From Promicromonospora soli (GTDB lineage Bacteria > Actinomycetota > Actinomycetes > Actinomycetales > Cellulomonadaceae), in NCBI RefSeq assembly GCF_014653785.1, contig NZ_BNAS01000004.1, forward strand, positions 255,046 to 319,045: a DNA stretch of 64,000 nucleotides, given 5' to 3'. The position numbers and the translations under genes were made by a program. The notes under the pieces were generated by a model. It made no database searches. It was given only the letters and a program-made list of their open reading frames with translations, and was not told the DNA's origin. Positions 1 through 7,434 of this stretch are shown in pieces (within the stretch, counting starts at the first letter, position 1; each line of letters starts with the position of its first letter).

Positions 1-568
1 GCGTCTGGGACAGCATGTGCTCGGCGTGCTTGGCGCCCGTGTAGCCGGCGCCGCCCTCGTAGGCGCCCTGGGCGGCGGTCGAGGTCACGTTCACGACGTC
101 GGCGACGCCCTTGTCGGCGCCGGCCTTGCGCAGCAGGGGCAGCACGGCCTTGGTGACGCGCAGCGTGCCGAGCACGTTGATCTCGTACATGCGGCGCCAG
201 TCGTCGATGTCGGCGTCCTCCACGCGGTCCAGGCCGAACGCGCCGCCCGCGTTGTTCACCAGGGCGTCGAGCCCGCCGGTGGCGGCGAGGTGGGACGCGA
301 GGGCGGCCACGGCGTCGTCGTCGGTCAGGTCGACCACGTAGGTCTCGCAGCCGGTCTCCGCCGCGAGCGCCTCCAGGCGGTCGGCGCGGCGGGCAGCCGC
401 GACGACGTCCCAGCCGTCCGCGCGCAGCCGCCGCGCGGTCGCGGCACCGATGCCCGACGACGCCCCGGTCACCAGGGCGCGACGGGTCGGCTTGGTCTCC
501 GGAGCGGTCCCGACGGCGCTCGCGGGGCCGGTCGTGGTGGCTGTCTCAGGGGCGGTGCTGTCGCTCAT
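1..568 (-). CDS. SDR-family oxidoreductase, C-terminus cut by window edge
   Basis: This is a short-chain dehydrogenase/reductase with a Rossmann fold that uses NAD(P)(H). Read on the minus strand from the ATG at 568, it has a ~28-residue Thr/Ala-rich N-terminus, then the cofactor motif TGASSGIG, the structural motif NNAG, a Ser in VVNVTS and the catalytic YTGAK. All the catalytic elements are therefore present. Only about 189 codons lie inside the window, against a usual 240-280, so the C-terminal substrate region is missing because of the window edge and not because of mutation. The substrate cannot be inferred. The next gene on the same strand is a small membrane protein. Confidence 0.9.
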   Translation of the reverse strand, partial: MSDSTAPETATTTGPASAVGTAPETKPTRRALVTGASSGIGAATARRLRADGWDVVAAARRADRLEALAAETGCETYVVDLTDDDAVAALASHLAATGGLDALVNNAGGAFGLDRVEDADIDDWRRMYEINVLGTLRVTKAVLPLLRKAGADKGVADVVNVTSTAAQGAYEGGAGYTGAKHAEHMLSQT

Positions 569-634
569 GGCCGCACTGTAATGCCTCTGCCGCCGCCCGC
601 CGTCGGCGCGATCCGGGGGGTCAGCGGCGATCTG

Positions 635-823
635 TCAGTCGAGCAGGCCGGCGGCGTAGCCCACGAACATGACGACGAACAGCCCGGCCACGACCAGGAT
701 CCCGACGACCCACATCCAGTGGGTCCCGCGTGGCGGGCCGTGCTCCTCGTGGCCTTGCGGTGCGCTCACCTGGTCGGACTCGGGCGGGGTCTCGCCGGGC
801 TGGAGGTTGCCGCTGGCAGGCAT
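635..823 (-). CDS. Small single-TM protein (DUF6480-like), 5' end probably frameshifted
   Basis: The 62 residues have a Pro/Glu-rich front (LQPGETPPESDQ) and one C-terminal membrane segment (WVVGILVVAGLFVVMFVGYA). That layout matches small actinobacterial DUF6480-type proteins of unknown role. The ATG at 823 has no convincing ribosome-binding site. An ATG at 875, preceded by GGAGATCC, starts in another frame (MTNDPED). The sequence NPDPEPDG, which looks like the missing middle, lies in the frame of the downstream part. One extra base near 848-853 (CCAACCCC) would explain this, so the true gene may run from 875 to 635 with a frameshift or sequence error. The membrane segment is clear; the start is uncertain. 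Confidence 0.6.
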   Translation of the reverse strand: MPASGNLQPGETPPESDQVSAPQGHEEHGPPRGTHWMWVVGILVVAGLFVVMFVGYAAGLLD

Positions 824-968
824 CGTGCGGCCGTCCGGCTCCGGGTCGGGGTTGGTCTTCCGGGTCGTTGGTCATGGTGGATCTCCGTGCCATCGGGGGT
901 CCTTCCACGGTAGGCACGCCCGATCCCGGTCGCGCGCCGGGCTCCCGCGCGGCAGAGCCCGGCGAGCC

Positions 969-2273
969 CTACGCCGCGGCCGCGAGCACGCTCCCGAGCA
1001 CTGCCAGCCCTTCCCGCGCCTCGTCGGGGGTGATGACGCACGGCGGGACCACGTGCACCCGGTTGTCGGCGATGAAGGGCAGCACGCCGCCGTCGAGCAG
1101 GTTCTTCTTGATCGCCGCCATCGCGCCCGCGCCGAGCGGTTCCTTTGTCACGGGGTCGGCGACCAGCTCGACCGCCCAGAAGACGCCGAGGCCCCGCACT
1201 TCCCCGACCAGCGGGTTCGTCTCCGCGATCGCGGCGAGGCCCGGGCCGAGCACCTCGGCCCCGATGCGCGCCGCGTTCTCGACGATCCCCTCGTCGGCCA
1301 TGGTGTCGAGCGTGGCGACGATCGCCGCCATGGCGAGCGGGTGCCCCGAGTAGGTGAGCCCGCCGGGAAACACCCGCTCCTGGAAGGTCGCCGCGATCTC
1401 TGGCGACACCAGGACCCCGCCCGCCGGCACGTACCCCGAGTTCACGCCCTTGGCGAAGACGATCAGGTCGGGGCGAACGGAGTGCTGGTCCAGCGCGAGC
1501 CACGAGCCGGTGCGGCCGAACCCGGCCATCACCTCGTCCAGGATCAGCACGATCCCGTACCGGTCGGCGATCCGGCGCACGCCCGCCAGGTAGCCGGGCG
1601 GCGGCACGAGGATGCCGGCGGTCCCGGGGACGGTCTCCAGCAGGATCGCCGCGACGGTCTCGGGTATCTCGGCCTGCACCACCCGCTCCAGGTGGTGCAG
1701 CGCCCGCTCGCACTCCTCCTCGACGGACGACGCCCAGAACTCCGACCGGTACAGGTAGGGCCCGAAGGCGTGCACGTGCCCGGTCGCGTACTCGTTCGGC
1801 ACCCGCCGCCGGTCGCCCGTCGCGACGATCGCCACGCCGGTGTTGCCGTGGTAGGACCGATACATCGACACCACCTTGTTCCGGCCGGTGTGCACGCGGG
1901 CCATGCGGATCGCGTTCTCGATCGCGTCCGCCCCGCCGTTGGTGAAGAACACCTTGCCGCCCGGCCCGAACGGCGCGCGGGCGAGCACCCGCTCGGCCGC
2001 CTCGCCCCGCACCCGCACCGCGAGCGCCGGCGACGCGGTCACCAGTTCGCCCGCCTGGCGCGCTATCGCCTCGACCACGCGCGGGTGCTGGTGCCCGATG
2101 TTGGTGTTCACCAGCATCGACGACATGTCGAGCCACTGCTCCCCCGCGTGGTTCCACACCCGGGAGCCGGAGCCGCCGGCGATCACGAACGACGGCGCGG
2201 CGGAGCTGGGCGACCACGACTGGATCAGCAGGTCGCGGGCAGCGGCGATCGCGCGGACGTCGTCTTCTGCCAT
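969..2273 (-). CDS. Class III PLP aminotransferase (omega-amino acid/beta-alanine type)
   Basis: This 434-residue fold-type I aminotransferase of class III has the normal full length. It shows the PLP phosphate/ring region FFTNGGADAIENA, SYHGNTG, the aspartate in LILDEVMAGFGRTG and the Schiff-base lysine in IVFAKGVNSGY. Its ATG overlaps the stop of the upstream solute-binding protein (TGATG), so it is the last gene of the importer operon. With dihydropyrimidinase and beta-ureidopropionase nearby, the natural substrate is probably beta-alanine or beta-aminoisobutyrate, the end products of reductive pyrimidine breakdown. The family and catalytic residues are visible; the substrate is inferred from context. 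Confidence 0.9.
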   Translation of the reverse strand: MAEDDVRAIAAARDLLIQSWSPSSAAPSFVIAGGSGSRVWNHAGEQWLDMSSMLVNTNIGHQHPRVVEAIARQAGELVTASPALAVRVRGEAAERVLARAPFGPGGKVFFTNGGADAIENAIRMARVHTGRNKVVSMYRSYHGNTGVAIVATGDRRRVPNEYATGHVHAFGPYLYRSEFWASSVEEECERALHHLERVVQAEIPETVAAILLETVPGTAGILVPPPGYLAGVRRIADRYGIVLILDEVMAGFGRTGSWLALDQHSVRPDLIVFAKGVNSGYVPAGGVLVSPEIAATFQERVFPGGLTYSGHPLAMAAIVATLDTMADEGIVENAARIGAEVLGPGLAAIAETNPLVGEVRGLGVFWAVELVADPVTKEPLGAGAMAAIKKNLLDGGVLPFIADNRVHVVPPCVITPDEAREGLAVLGSVLAAAA

Positions 2274-3403
2274 CAGCTGCCCCCTTCGGTGAGCTGCACG
2301 TCGAGTGCCTCGAACTCCTCACCCTGGATGTCCACGCCCTCCTCCGCAAGTTCCGCGAGGGCCTGCTCCACGTACTCGTTGGTGTAGGCGGTCTCGGGCG
2401 GCTCGGCGGAGATCACCGTCGCGCCGGTCTCGTTCTGCGTGCCCATGGCGATCTCGACGGTCTGGTCCCACTGGTCGGCGTTGACGGTGCCGATGCCGCT
2501 GGTGGAGGGCCAGATCAGCTTGTTCACCTCGTTGGTCTGCCAGAGCTGGTGCGAGGTGCCGAGGGTCGAGCCCGCCGCGGTGACGATCCCGGCCGCCTCC
2601 TCGGGGTTGTCGCGGACGTACGCCCAGCCCTTCAGGGAGGCCTTCACGAACCCGACGGTGGTGTCCGCGTACTCCGAGTCGTCGGCCAGGCGGGCGGCGT
2701 CGGCCCAGATCGCGTCCTGGAGCATGGCCGTGCCGTGGTCGTTCCAGTCGATGACCTCGAGGTCCTCGGGCTGGTACAGCTCGCCCGTGGCGGGGTTCAC
2801 GGTCTCCAGGATCTGGGCGTACTCGTTGTACGTCATGGCCTGGGCGGCGTCGATGTCGCCGGCGAGGAACCCGTTCATGTCGAACGCCTGCTGCACCAGC
2901 TCGATGTCGTCCGGGGTCTGGATCCCGGCGTCCTGCATGCCGGCGAACAGCTCCCACTCGTTGCCGTACCCCCAGGAGCCCACCTTCTTGCCCGCGAGGT
3001 CCGCGGGCTCGGCGATCCCGGCGTCCTTGAAGGCGACCTGGAGCGTGCCCGAGCGCTCGAACACCTGCGCCACGTTCGTCACCTCGGTGCCCTGCTCGAT
3101 GGACCCGAGCACCTTCGGCACCCACGAGATCGCGTAGTCGGCGTCGCCGGCGGCGAGCACGTCGATCGGCACGGTGTCGGTGCCGGCCTCCTGGATGGTG
3201 ACGTCCAGGCCCTCGTCCTCGTAGTAGCCCTGGTCGACGGCGGCGTAGTACCCGGCGAACTGCGCCTGCGCCACCCACTGCAGCTGCAGGGTGACGGGCG
3301 TGAGCCCGCCGGCCTCGGGTTCGGTGGACGCCCCGGCGCAGCCGGCGAGCGCGACGGCCGTGGCCAGGCCCAGTGACGTGCGCAGCACGTTCTTGCGGTG
3401 CAT
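2273..3403 (-). CDS. NMT1/THI5-like ABC importer substrate-binding lipoprotein
   Basis: This 376-residue periplasmic-type binding protein starts at the ATG at 3403, preceded by GAGAGGA. It opens with a lipoprotein signal (basic MHRKN, hydrophobic core, lipobox LAGC at residues 19-22), followed by the NMT1/THI5 fold (LQLQWVAQAQFAGYYAA, DVTIQEAG, KKVGSWGYGNE). Family members bind pyrimidine-like ligands such as HMP precursors, riboflavin or related heterocycles. Next to pyrimidine/hydantoin catabolic genes, the ligand is probably a pyrimidine or a ring-reduced derivative. The permease frame upstream runs into this gene with no stop codon, so a fused product is also possible. Confidence 0.9.
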   Translation of the reverse strand: MHRKNVLRTSLGLATAVALAGCAGASTEPEAGGLTPVTLQLQWVAQAQFAGYYAAVDQGYYEDEGLDVTIQEAGTDTVPIDVLAAGDADYAISWVPKVLGSIEQGTEVTNVAQVFERSGTLQVAFKDAGIAEPADLAGKKVGSWGYGNEWELFAGMQDAGIQTPDDIELVQQAFDMNGFLAGDIDAAQAMTYNEYAQILETVNPATGELYQPEDLEVIDWNDHGTAMLQDAIWADAARLADDSEYADTTVGFVKASLKGWAYVRDNPEEAAGIVTAAGSTLGTSHQLWQTNEVNKLIWPSTSGIGTVNADQWDQTVEIAMGTQNETGATVISAEPPETAYTNEYVEQALAELAEEGVDIQGEEFEALDVQLTEGGS

Positions 3404-4144
3404 GGTATTCCTCTCGATCAAAGCGGTGAAGGCATAGAAGACGAGCCCCGTGGCGACGGCGCCCAGCACGTACGCCCAGGCCAGGGCGTAGCGGCTGGAG
3501 GAGACGGCCGAGGTGATGGCCTTGCCGAGCCCGTCGACGGGCCCGCCGAAGTACTCGGCGACCAGGGCGGAGATGACGGCGAGCGAGGACGCGACCCGCA
3601 GCCCCGTGAAGAAGAACGGCAGGGCGCCGGGCAGGGTGACGTGCCGCGTGGCCTCCCAGGGCGTCGCGGCGTACGAGCGCATCAGGTCCCGGTGCACGGG
3701 CTCGACGGTGCGCAGCCCGCGCAGCGTGTTGATGTACACGGGGACGAACACGGCGATCGCCGCGACGACGACGCGCGTGGTCTGCGCGTCGGAGCCGAAC
3801 ATCGTGTAGAAGACGGGCGCCAGGCACACGATCGGCACGACGGCGGTCGCCGTGACCAGCGGGTTCGCGGCGTCGGCGACGGGGCGCCACGCCGCCGAGA
3901 TCCCGGCGCCGACCAGGGCGAGGACCGTCCCGAGCACGAGGCCCAGCAGGGCGTTGGTCGCCGTGGCCAGGGCCGCGTCCGTGACGACGCCGAGGTTGGC
4001 GCCGAGCTCGGCAGCGATGTCCGACGGCGCGGGCACCACGAACGCCTCGACGCCCAGCCCGGTCACCACCGCCTGCCAGAGCGCAACGGCCAGCACGCCG
4101 ACGGCGACGGGTGCGCCCAGCGCGAGCCCGCGGCCCCGGATCAC
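2273..4144 (-). CDS. ABC permease reading in frame into the binding protein (possible permease-SBP fusion)
   Basis: The frame opens with GTG at 4144, overlapping the ATPase stop (GTGA). It first encodes a ~247-residue BPD-type permease with about six membrane segments and the ATPase-contact region around RSYAATPWEATRHVTLPGALP (EAA loop). The permease should end near LIERNT at about 3404, but no stop codon occurs before the ATG of the binding protein at 3403, so the frame continues to 2273 (623 residues). An internal ribosome-binding site and a complete lipoprotein signal at the junction suggest the binding protein can also be made separately. The alternative is a lost stop or a sequence error near 3404-3420. 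Confidence 0.75.
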   Translation of the reverse strand: MIRGRGLALGAPVAVGVLAVALWQAVVTGLGVEAFVVPAPSDIAAELGANLGVVTDAALATATNALLGLVLGTVLALVGAGISAAWRPVADAANPLVTATAVVPIVCLAPVFYTMFGSDAQTTRVVVAAIAVFVPVYINTLRGLRTVEPVHRDLMRSYAATPWEATRHVTLPGALPFFFTGLRVASSLAVISALVAEYFGGPVDGLGKAITSAVSSSRYALAWAYVLGAVATGLVFYAFTALIERNTMHRKNVLRTSLGLATAVALAGCAGASTEPEAGGLTPVTLQLQWVAQAQFAGYYAAVDQGYYEDEGLDVTIQEAGTDTVPIDVLAAGDADYAISWVPKVLGSIEQGTEVTNVAQVFERSGTLQVAFKDAGIAEPADLAGKKVGSWGYGNEWELFAGMQDAGIQTPDDIELVQQAFDMNGFLAGDIDAAQAMTYNEYAQILETVNPATGELYQPEDLEVIDWNDHGTAMLQDAIWADAARLADDSEYADTTVGFVKASLKGWAYVRDNPEEAAGIVTAAGSTLGTSHQLWQTNEVNKLIWPSTSGIGTVNADQWDQTVEIAMGTQNETGATVISAEPPETAYTNEYVEQALAELAEEGVDIQGEEFEALDVQLTEGGS

Positions 4145-4977
4145 GTGGGCACCCGGTCGGACGCGGCGTCGCCCGAGTGCAGCGCCTCGCGCACGGCCGA
4201 GACCCGCTCGAAGTACGCCGGGTCCTCGCGCAGCCCGATGCCGCGCGCCGCCCGGTCGGCCGGGGTGCCGAGCGGGACGTCCAGGGTCGCCACCACGCGG
4301 CCGGGCCGGGGCGACATGACCACCACGCAGTCCGACAGGTACACGGCCTCCGCAATCGAGTGCGTCACGAAGACGACGGCCGCGCCGGTGGTGGCCCTGA
4401 TCCGCAGGAGCTCGTCCTGCAGCCGTTCGCGCGTCATCTCGTCGAGCGCGCCGAACGGCTCGTCCATCAGCAGCAGCCGGGGGCTGCGGGCCAGTGCCCG
4501 CGCGATCGCCACCCGCTGCTGCATCCCGCCCGACAGCTGGTGCGGCCGGTGGTCGGCGAAGTCCGTGAGCCCGACGAGGGCGAGCAGCTCGGCGGACCGC
4601 GCCGCGCGCTCGGCCTTGTTCGGCTGCCCGGACTTGCCGCGCTGCCCGGCCCCGCCGCGCAGCTGCATCGGCAGCTCCACGTTGGCCCGCACCGAACGCC
4701 ACGGCAGCAGGCCGGCCTGCTGGAACGCGATCCCGTAGTCCTGGTCCTTGCGCGCCCGCTCCGCCGTCTTGCCGAACACGGCCACGCTGCCCGACGTCGG
4801 GGCGTCCAGGTCCGCGATCAGCCGCAGCAGCGTCGACTTGCCGCAGCCCGACGGGCCGATCAGCGACACCAGCTCGCCCTCGCCGACCGTGAGGTCGACG
4901 TCGGTCAGGGCCACCGTCCCGGCGTCGGACCCACCGTCGAACACCCGGCCAGCGCCGGACACGACCACCGCGGTCAT
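4141..4977 (-). CDS. ABC importer ATP-binding protein
   Basis: This 278-residue nucleotide-binding subunit belongs to the nitrate/sulfonate/taurine/NMT1 class. It has Walker A GPSGCGKST, Q-loop AFQQAG, signature LSGGMQQR, Walker B LLLMDEPFGALD and the H-loop in FVTHSI. I chose the ATG at 4977, which overlaps the upstream permease stop (ATGA). The 3' end overlaps the next permease (GTGA), so translation is coupled along the operon. A basic linker (QRGKSGQPNKAERAAR) between Q-loop and signature is longer than usual. It energises import by the two flanking permeases. Confidence 0.93.
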   Translation of the reverse strand: MTAVVVSGAGRVFDGGSDAGTVALTDVDLTVGEGELVSLIGPSGCGKSTLLRLIADLDAPTSGSVAVFGKTAERARKDQDYGIAFQQAGLLPWRSVRANVELPMQLRGGAGQRGKSGQPNKAERAARSAELLALVGLTDFADHRPHQLSGGMQQRVAIARALARSPRLLLMDEPFGALDEMTRERLQDELLRIRATTGAAVVFVTHSIAEAVYLSDCVVVMSPRPGRVVATLDVPLGTPADRAARGIGLREDPAYFERVSAVREALHSGDAASDRVPT

Positions 4978-5876
4978 GCCGCCTCCCCCACCCGGTACCG
5001 GCGCAGGCCCAGGGCGACCAGCGCCACCAGCCCCGTCGCCGCGAGCCCCACCAGCACGGCGCCCGCGATGGGCGACCACTGCTTGGCCGGGTCAGCGCTC
5101 GCGGAGGCGCCGAACTCGACGATCATCCGGCCGAGCCCGCCGCGCAGGCCCGTGGACACCTCCGCCACGACGGTCCCGACCACCGCATTCGCGGCGGCCA
5201 GGCGCAGCGCGGGCAGCAGGTACGGGACCGACGACGGCGCCCGCAGCCGCCAGAACGTCGTCCACCAGCCGACGCCGTAGGCGCGGAACAGGTCGAGCCG
5301 CACACCGTCGGCGTCGGCGTCCGGGGACGTGAACCCGCGCAGCGCCCCGACCGACACCGGGAAGAACGCCAGGTACGAGGCGATCACGGCCACCGACATC
5401 CAGTCCTGCCAGTCGAAGGTGCCCACCTCCAGCTGTGCGCCCCACCGCTTGACCAGCGGCGCGATGGCGATGAGGGGCACCGTCTGGCTCAGCACCACCC
5501 AGGGCAGCAGCCCGGCGCGCGCCGGCACGAACCGCGCCATGAGGACGGCCACGAGCAGGCCGAACACCACCCCGGCCACCCAGCCCACGGCCGAGACCCC
5601 GAGCGTGAACCCCGCGCCCTGCAGCGTCACGAGCCACAGTGGCGGGGAGTCGGGCGCGGAGGTCAGCGGCTCGGCCGCGCGGGCGGCCATGTCCCACAGG
5701 TGCGGCATCGCCACGTCGGTGGTGCGGGGCAGCACCCGGACCTCGCCGAGCACCCAGCCGTCGTCGGGCACCAGGGCCTTGTACGCCTCCCAGGCAGCCA
5801 CCAGCGCAAGGACCCCCGCGGCACCGGCCAGTGCTGGTCCGAGGCGCTTGCCGGACCCCTGCCACTGCCGGCTCAC
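4974..5876 (-). CDS. ABC importer permease, first gene of the importer operon
   Basis: The 300 residues form a BPD-family permease with an N-terminal membrane anchor (LAGAAGVLALVAAWEAYKAL), a periplasmic stretch, and a core of about five further helices containing RLDLFRAYGVGWWTTFWRLR as the ATPase-contact loop. It starts with GTG at 5876, whose GTGA overlaps the stop of a 25-codon leader ORF, implying translational coupling. With 4144-3404 it probably forms a heterodimeric channel. The upstream control region is a copy of the one in front of the beta-ureidopropionase gene, suggesting both operons respond to the same nitrogen signal. Confidence 0.88.
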   Translation of the reverse strand: MSRQWQGSGKRLGPALAGAAGVLALVAAWEAYKALVPDDGWVLGEVRVLPRTTDVAMPHLWDMAARAAEPLTSAPDSPPLWLVTLQGAGFTLGVSAVGWVAGVVFGLLVAVLMARFVPARAGLLPWVVLSQTVPLIAIAPLVKRWGAQLEVGTFDWQDWMSVAVIASYLAFFPVSVGALRGFTSPDADADGVRLDLFRAYGVGWWTTFWRLRAPSSVPYLLPALRLAAANAVVGTVVAEVSTGLRGGLGRMIVEFGASASADPAKQWSPIAGAVLVGLAATGLVALVALGLRRYRVGEAA

Positions 5877-5950
5877 CGGGCGGCTCCCGGCGAGGCCGAG
5901 ATGGTGCCGGTCCAGCGGGCCTGCTCGAACGCTGCTCGGATGGTGCTCAA
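5873..5950 (-). CDS. 25-codon leader ORF, remnant of a duplicated beta-ureidopropionase 5' end
   Basis: A TTG at 5950 preceded by AAGGGAG opens a 25-codon frame that ends in the GTGA start of the permease. Its first 15 residues (LSTIRAAFEQARWTG) closely match the N-terminus of the beta-ureidopropionase at 12463 (MSTVRVAFTQARWTG), and the DNA upstream is also shared. This looks like a copied promoter plus gene start that now serves as a leader peptide coupling translation to the permease. Whether the peptide itself has a role is unknown. Confidence 0.6.
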   Translation of the reverse strand: MSTIRAAFEQARWTGTISASPGAAR

Positions 5951-5994
5951 CTAAACTCCCTTGCCTCAGCAAGAGGCCAGCAAAGTCGTCACCT

Positions 5995-6032
5995 GTTTCG
6001 TCTGCAGACCCCGCCCGTTTCCAGGAGGTGAC
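5995..6032 (-). promoter_or_regulatory. GlnR-like operator upstream of the importer operon
   Basis: Read on the minus strand, GTCAC-n6-GAAAC lies at 6032-6017, and a second GAAAC begins exactly 22 bp further on (5999-5995). GlnR boxes in actinobacteria follow gTnAC-n6-GaAAC with this spacing. Three of four half-sites fit; the third (GGTCT) does not. Nitrogen-limitation control of a pyrimidine-type importer would make sense. This is a motif match only. Confidence 0.55.
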
Positions 6033-6084
6033 ACTTGTTCCGGGAAACGGCGACAGCCGTCCCGTCTCTCCGGCCGGCCGGTCC

Positions 6085-6660
6085 CTACGCTGGTCTGCGG
6101 GCCTCCAACCGCTGTATGAGACCGAACCACAGTCGTTCTTGCCGGTATGGCACGAAGCCGGCGTCGACCGCGAGGGTGGCCGGTCGCCCGTGGAGGATCC
6201 AGCGCCACTGAGCGTGGTCGAGCAGCAGCAGCCGACCCCGCGGACGAAGGACCCGGTCCATCTCGGCAAGGACCGCTCCGCGATCGCGAAACTCGCACAT
6301 GGCAAGGGTGCAGACCACCGTGTCGAAGCTCCCCGCCGGGAACGGCAGCCGTGCGGCGTCCGCCCGCAGCAGCGACACGTGGTGACGGACCTCCGCACGT
6401 CTGCGAGCGATCGAGAGCAGCTCCTGGTCGAGGTCGACCGCGGTCAGGGCAACGTCTTCGGGATAGTGGCGCAGATTGAGGCCCGTGCCCACGGCGACCT
6501 CCAGCACCCTGCCCGTCGCTCGGGAGCAGATCCACTGCCGGCTGTTCCGGAGGATCAGGCGCTCGGGTGGCAACCCGGCTCGCACATCGCACCGGCGATG
6601 CTTCCCGGCCGCCGATCTCGGCCGACCTGGCCAGAGCCTTCCGATCTTCGGGTTGAGCAT
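6085..6660 (-). CDS. Class I SAM-dependent methyltransferase
   Basis: The 191-residue protein starts at the ATG at 6660, which has AGGAG five bases upstream; longer starts lack such a site. It shows SAM motif I VLEVAVGTGLNL, the acidic loop VDLDQE, and DAARLPFPAGSFDTVV typical of UbiE/Methyltransf_11 enzymes, then LRPRGRLLLLDH. The acceptor may be a lipid, quinone or small molecule; nothing in the sequence decides it. It follows the membrane protein by 35 bp on the same strand, so the two may be co-transcribed. Confidence 0.85.
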   Translation of the reverse strand: MLNPKIGRLWPGRPRSAAGKHRRCDVRAGLPPERLILRNSRQWICSRATGRVLEVAVGTGLNLRHYPEDVALTAVDLDQELLSIARRRAEVRHHVSLLRADAARLPFPAGSFDTVVCTLAMCEFRDRGAVLAEMDRVLRPRGRLLLLDHAQWRWILHGRPATLAVDAGFVPYRQERLWFGLIQRLEARRPA

Positions 6661-6695
6661 GTCCGCTCCTGATCGCGCCCGTGACTCGGCGCCGG

Positions 6696-7364
6696 TCAGG
6701 TCGCCTGCGGTGCAGGCTGCCGCGCAGGGACGGCAGCTGTCCGTCGCTTCCACATGCTGCCTGCCAACGGCAGCAGCGCCACGAGTCCGGCGAGACCCTG
6801 CACGTAGAACTGGACTGCGGCCAGCGGGACGACGCGAGACAGGGCCATGACGCCCAACGCCACCACGACGAGGCTGGTGACCCCAGGGCTCAGCAAGCCG
6901 CTGCGACGCACGCCGAGAGCAAAGCCGAACATCCCGGCGGCGAAGGTTATCCCCGCCGCCACCATCAGCGGGACGAACCAGGGATGCAGCACCTCCTGGG
7001 CCGCCTCGACGTCGCCACCCGCCTCGACCGCTGCGAGCGGCGCGAACTCCAGCCCTGGCAGCATCGCGTAGAGCGTGCAGCCCATGACGACGAAGGGCAG
7101 CGCTGCCGCGCTCCAGCGGTCCTCGCCCGCCTCACGGAGGTGAGCCCGGACCGCGAGAAAGGCAAGGGCAAGCACGCCGGACGCGACACCCGTCGCCAGG
7201 TGCACAGCACCCCAGCGTGCCGGGTCGGACTCGACCGCCTCGGCCACTGCCCCGGCGTTGGGCAGACGGCCCTCCAGGTACGGGTGGTAGCTGAGGACGG
7301 CGAGCAAGATCACCGGTGCGATCACCACCACACCTGTGCGAAGCGAGCTTCTGGTCGTAGACAT
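6696..7364 (-). CDS. Six-TM integral membrane protein of unknown function
   Basis: The 222 residues contain about six hydrophobic segments (for example VVVIAPVILLAVLSY, GVLALAFLAV, FVVMGCTLYAMLPG, VAAGITFAAGMFGFALGV, SLVVVALGVMALS, LAGLVALLPLAG) and a basic C-terminal tail. I recognise no family motif. It sits 70 bp downstream of the HD-GYP/LuxR regulator on the same strand, so it may be that regulator's target or partner; this is context only. Confidence 0.75.
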   Translation of the reverse strand: MSTTRSSLRTGVVVIAPVILLAVLSYHPYLEGRLPNAGAVAEAVESDPARWGAVHLATGVASGVLALAFLAVRAHLREAGEDRWSAAALPFVVMGCTLYAMLPGLEFAPLAAVEAGGDVEAAQEVLHPWFVPLMVAAGITFAAGMFGFALGVRRSGLLSPGVTSLVVVALGVMALSRVVPLAAVQFYVQGLAGLVALLPLAGSMWKRRTAAVPARQPAPQAT

Positions 7365-7434
7365 CGCATGCCTCCTTGTCGGTGCGTCGGCCGGGGAGCG
7401 AGCCGCGCGGTGCGCGGTCAGGTTGCCTTCGACG

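Noticed and set aside
766-2349. 527-codon minus-strand frame over the aminotransferase
   Set aside because: Arg/Gly-rich out-of-frame reading of the real 434-residue enzyme.
2273-5876. TPP or FMN riboswitch for the NMT1/THI5-like importer
   Set aside because: The upstream region is fully accounted for by the copied control module; no conserved riboswitch core was seen.
5329-6672. 447-codon plus-strand frame over permease, leader and methyltransferase
   Set aside because: Crosses three minus-strand genes and has no domain.
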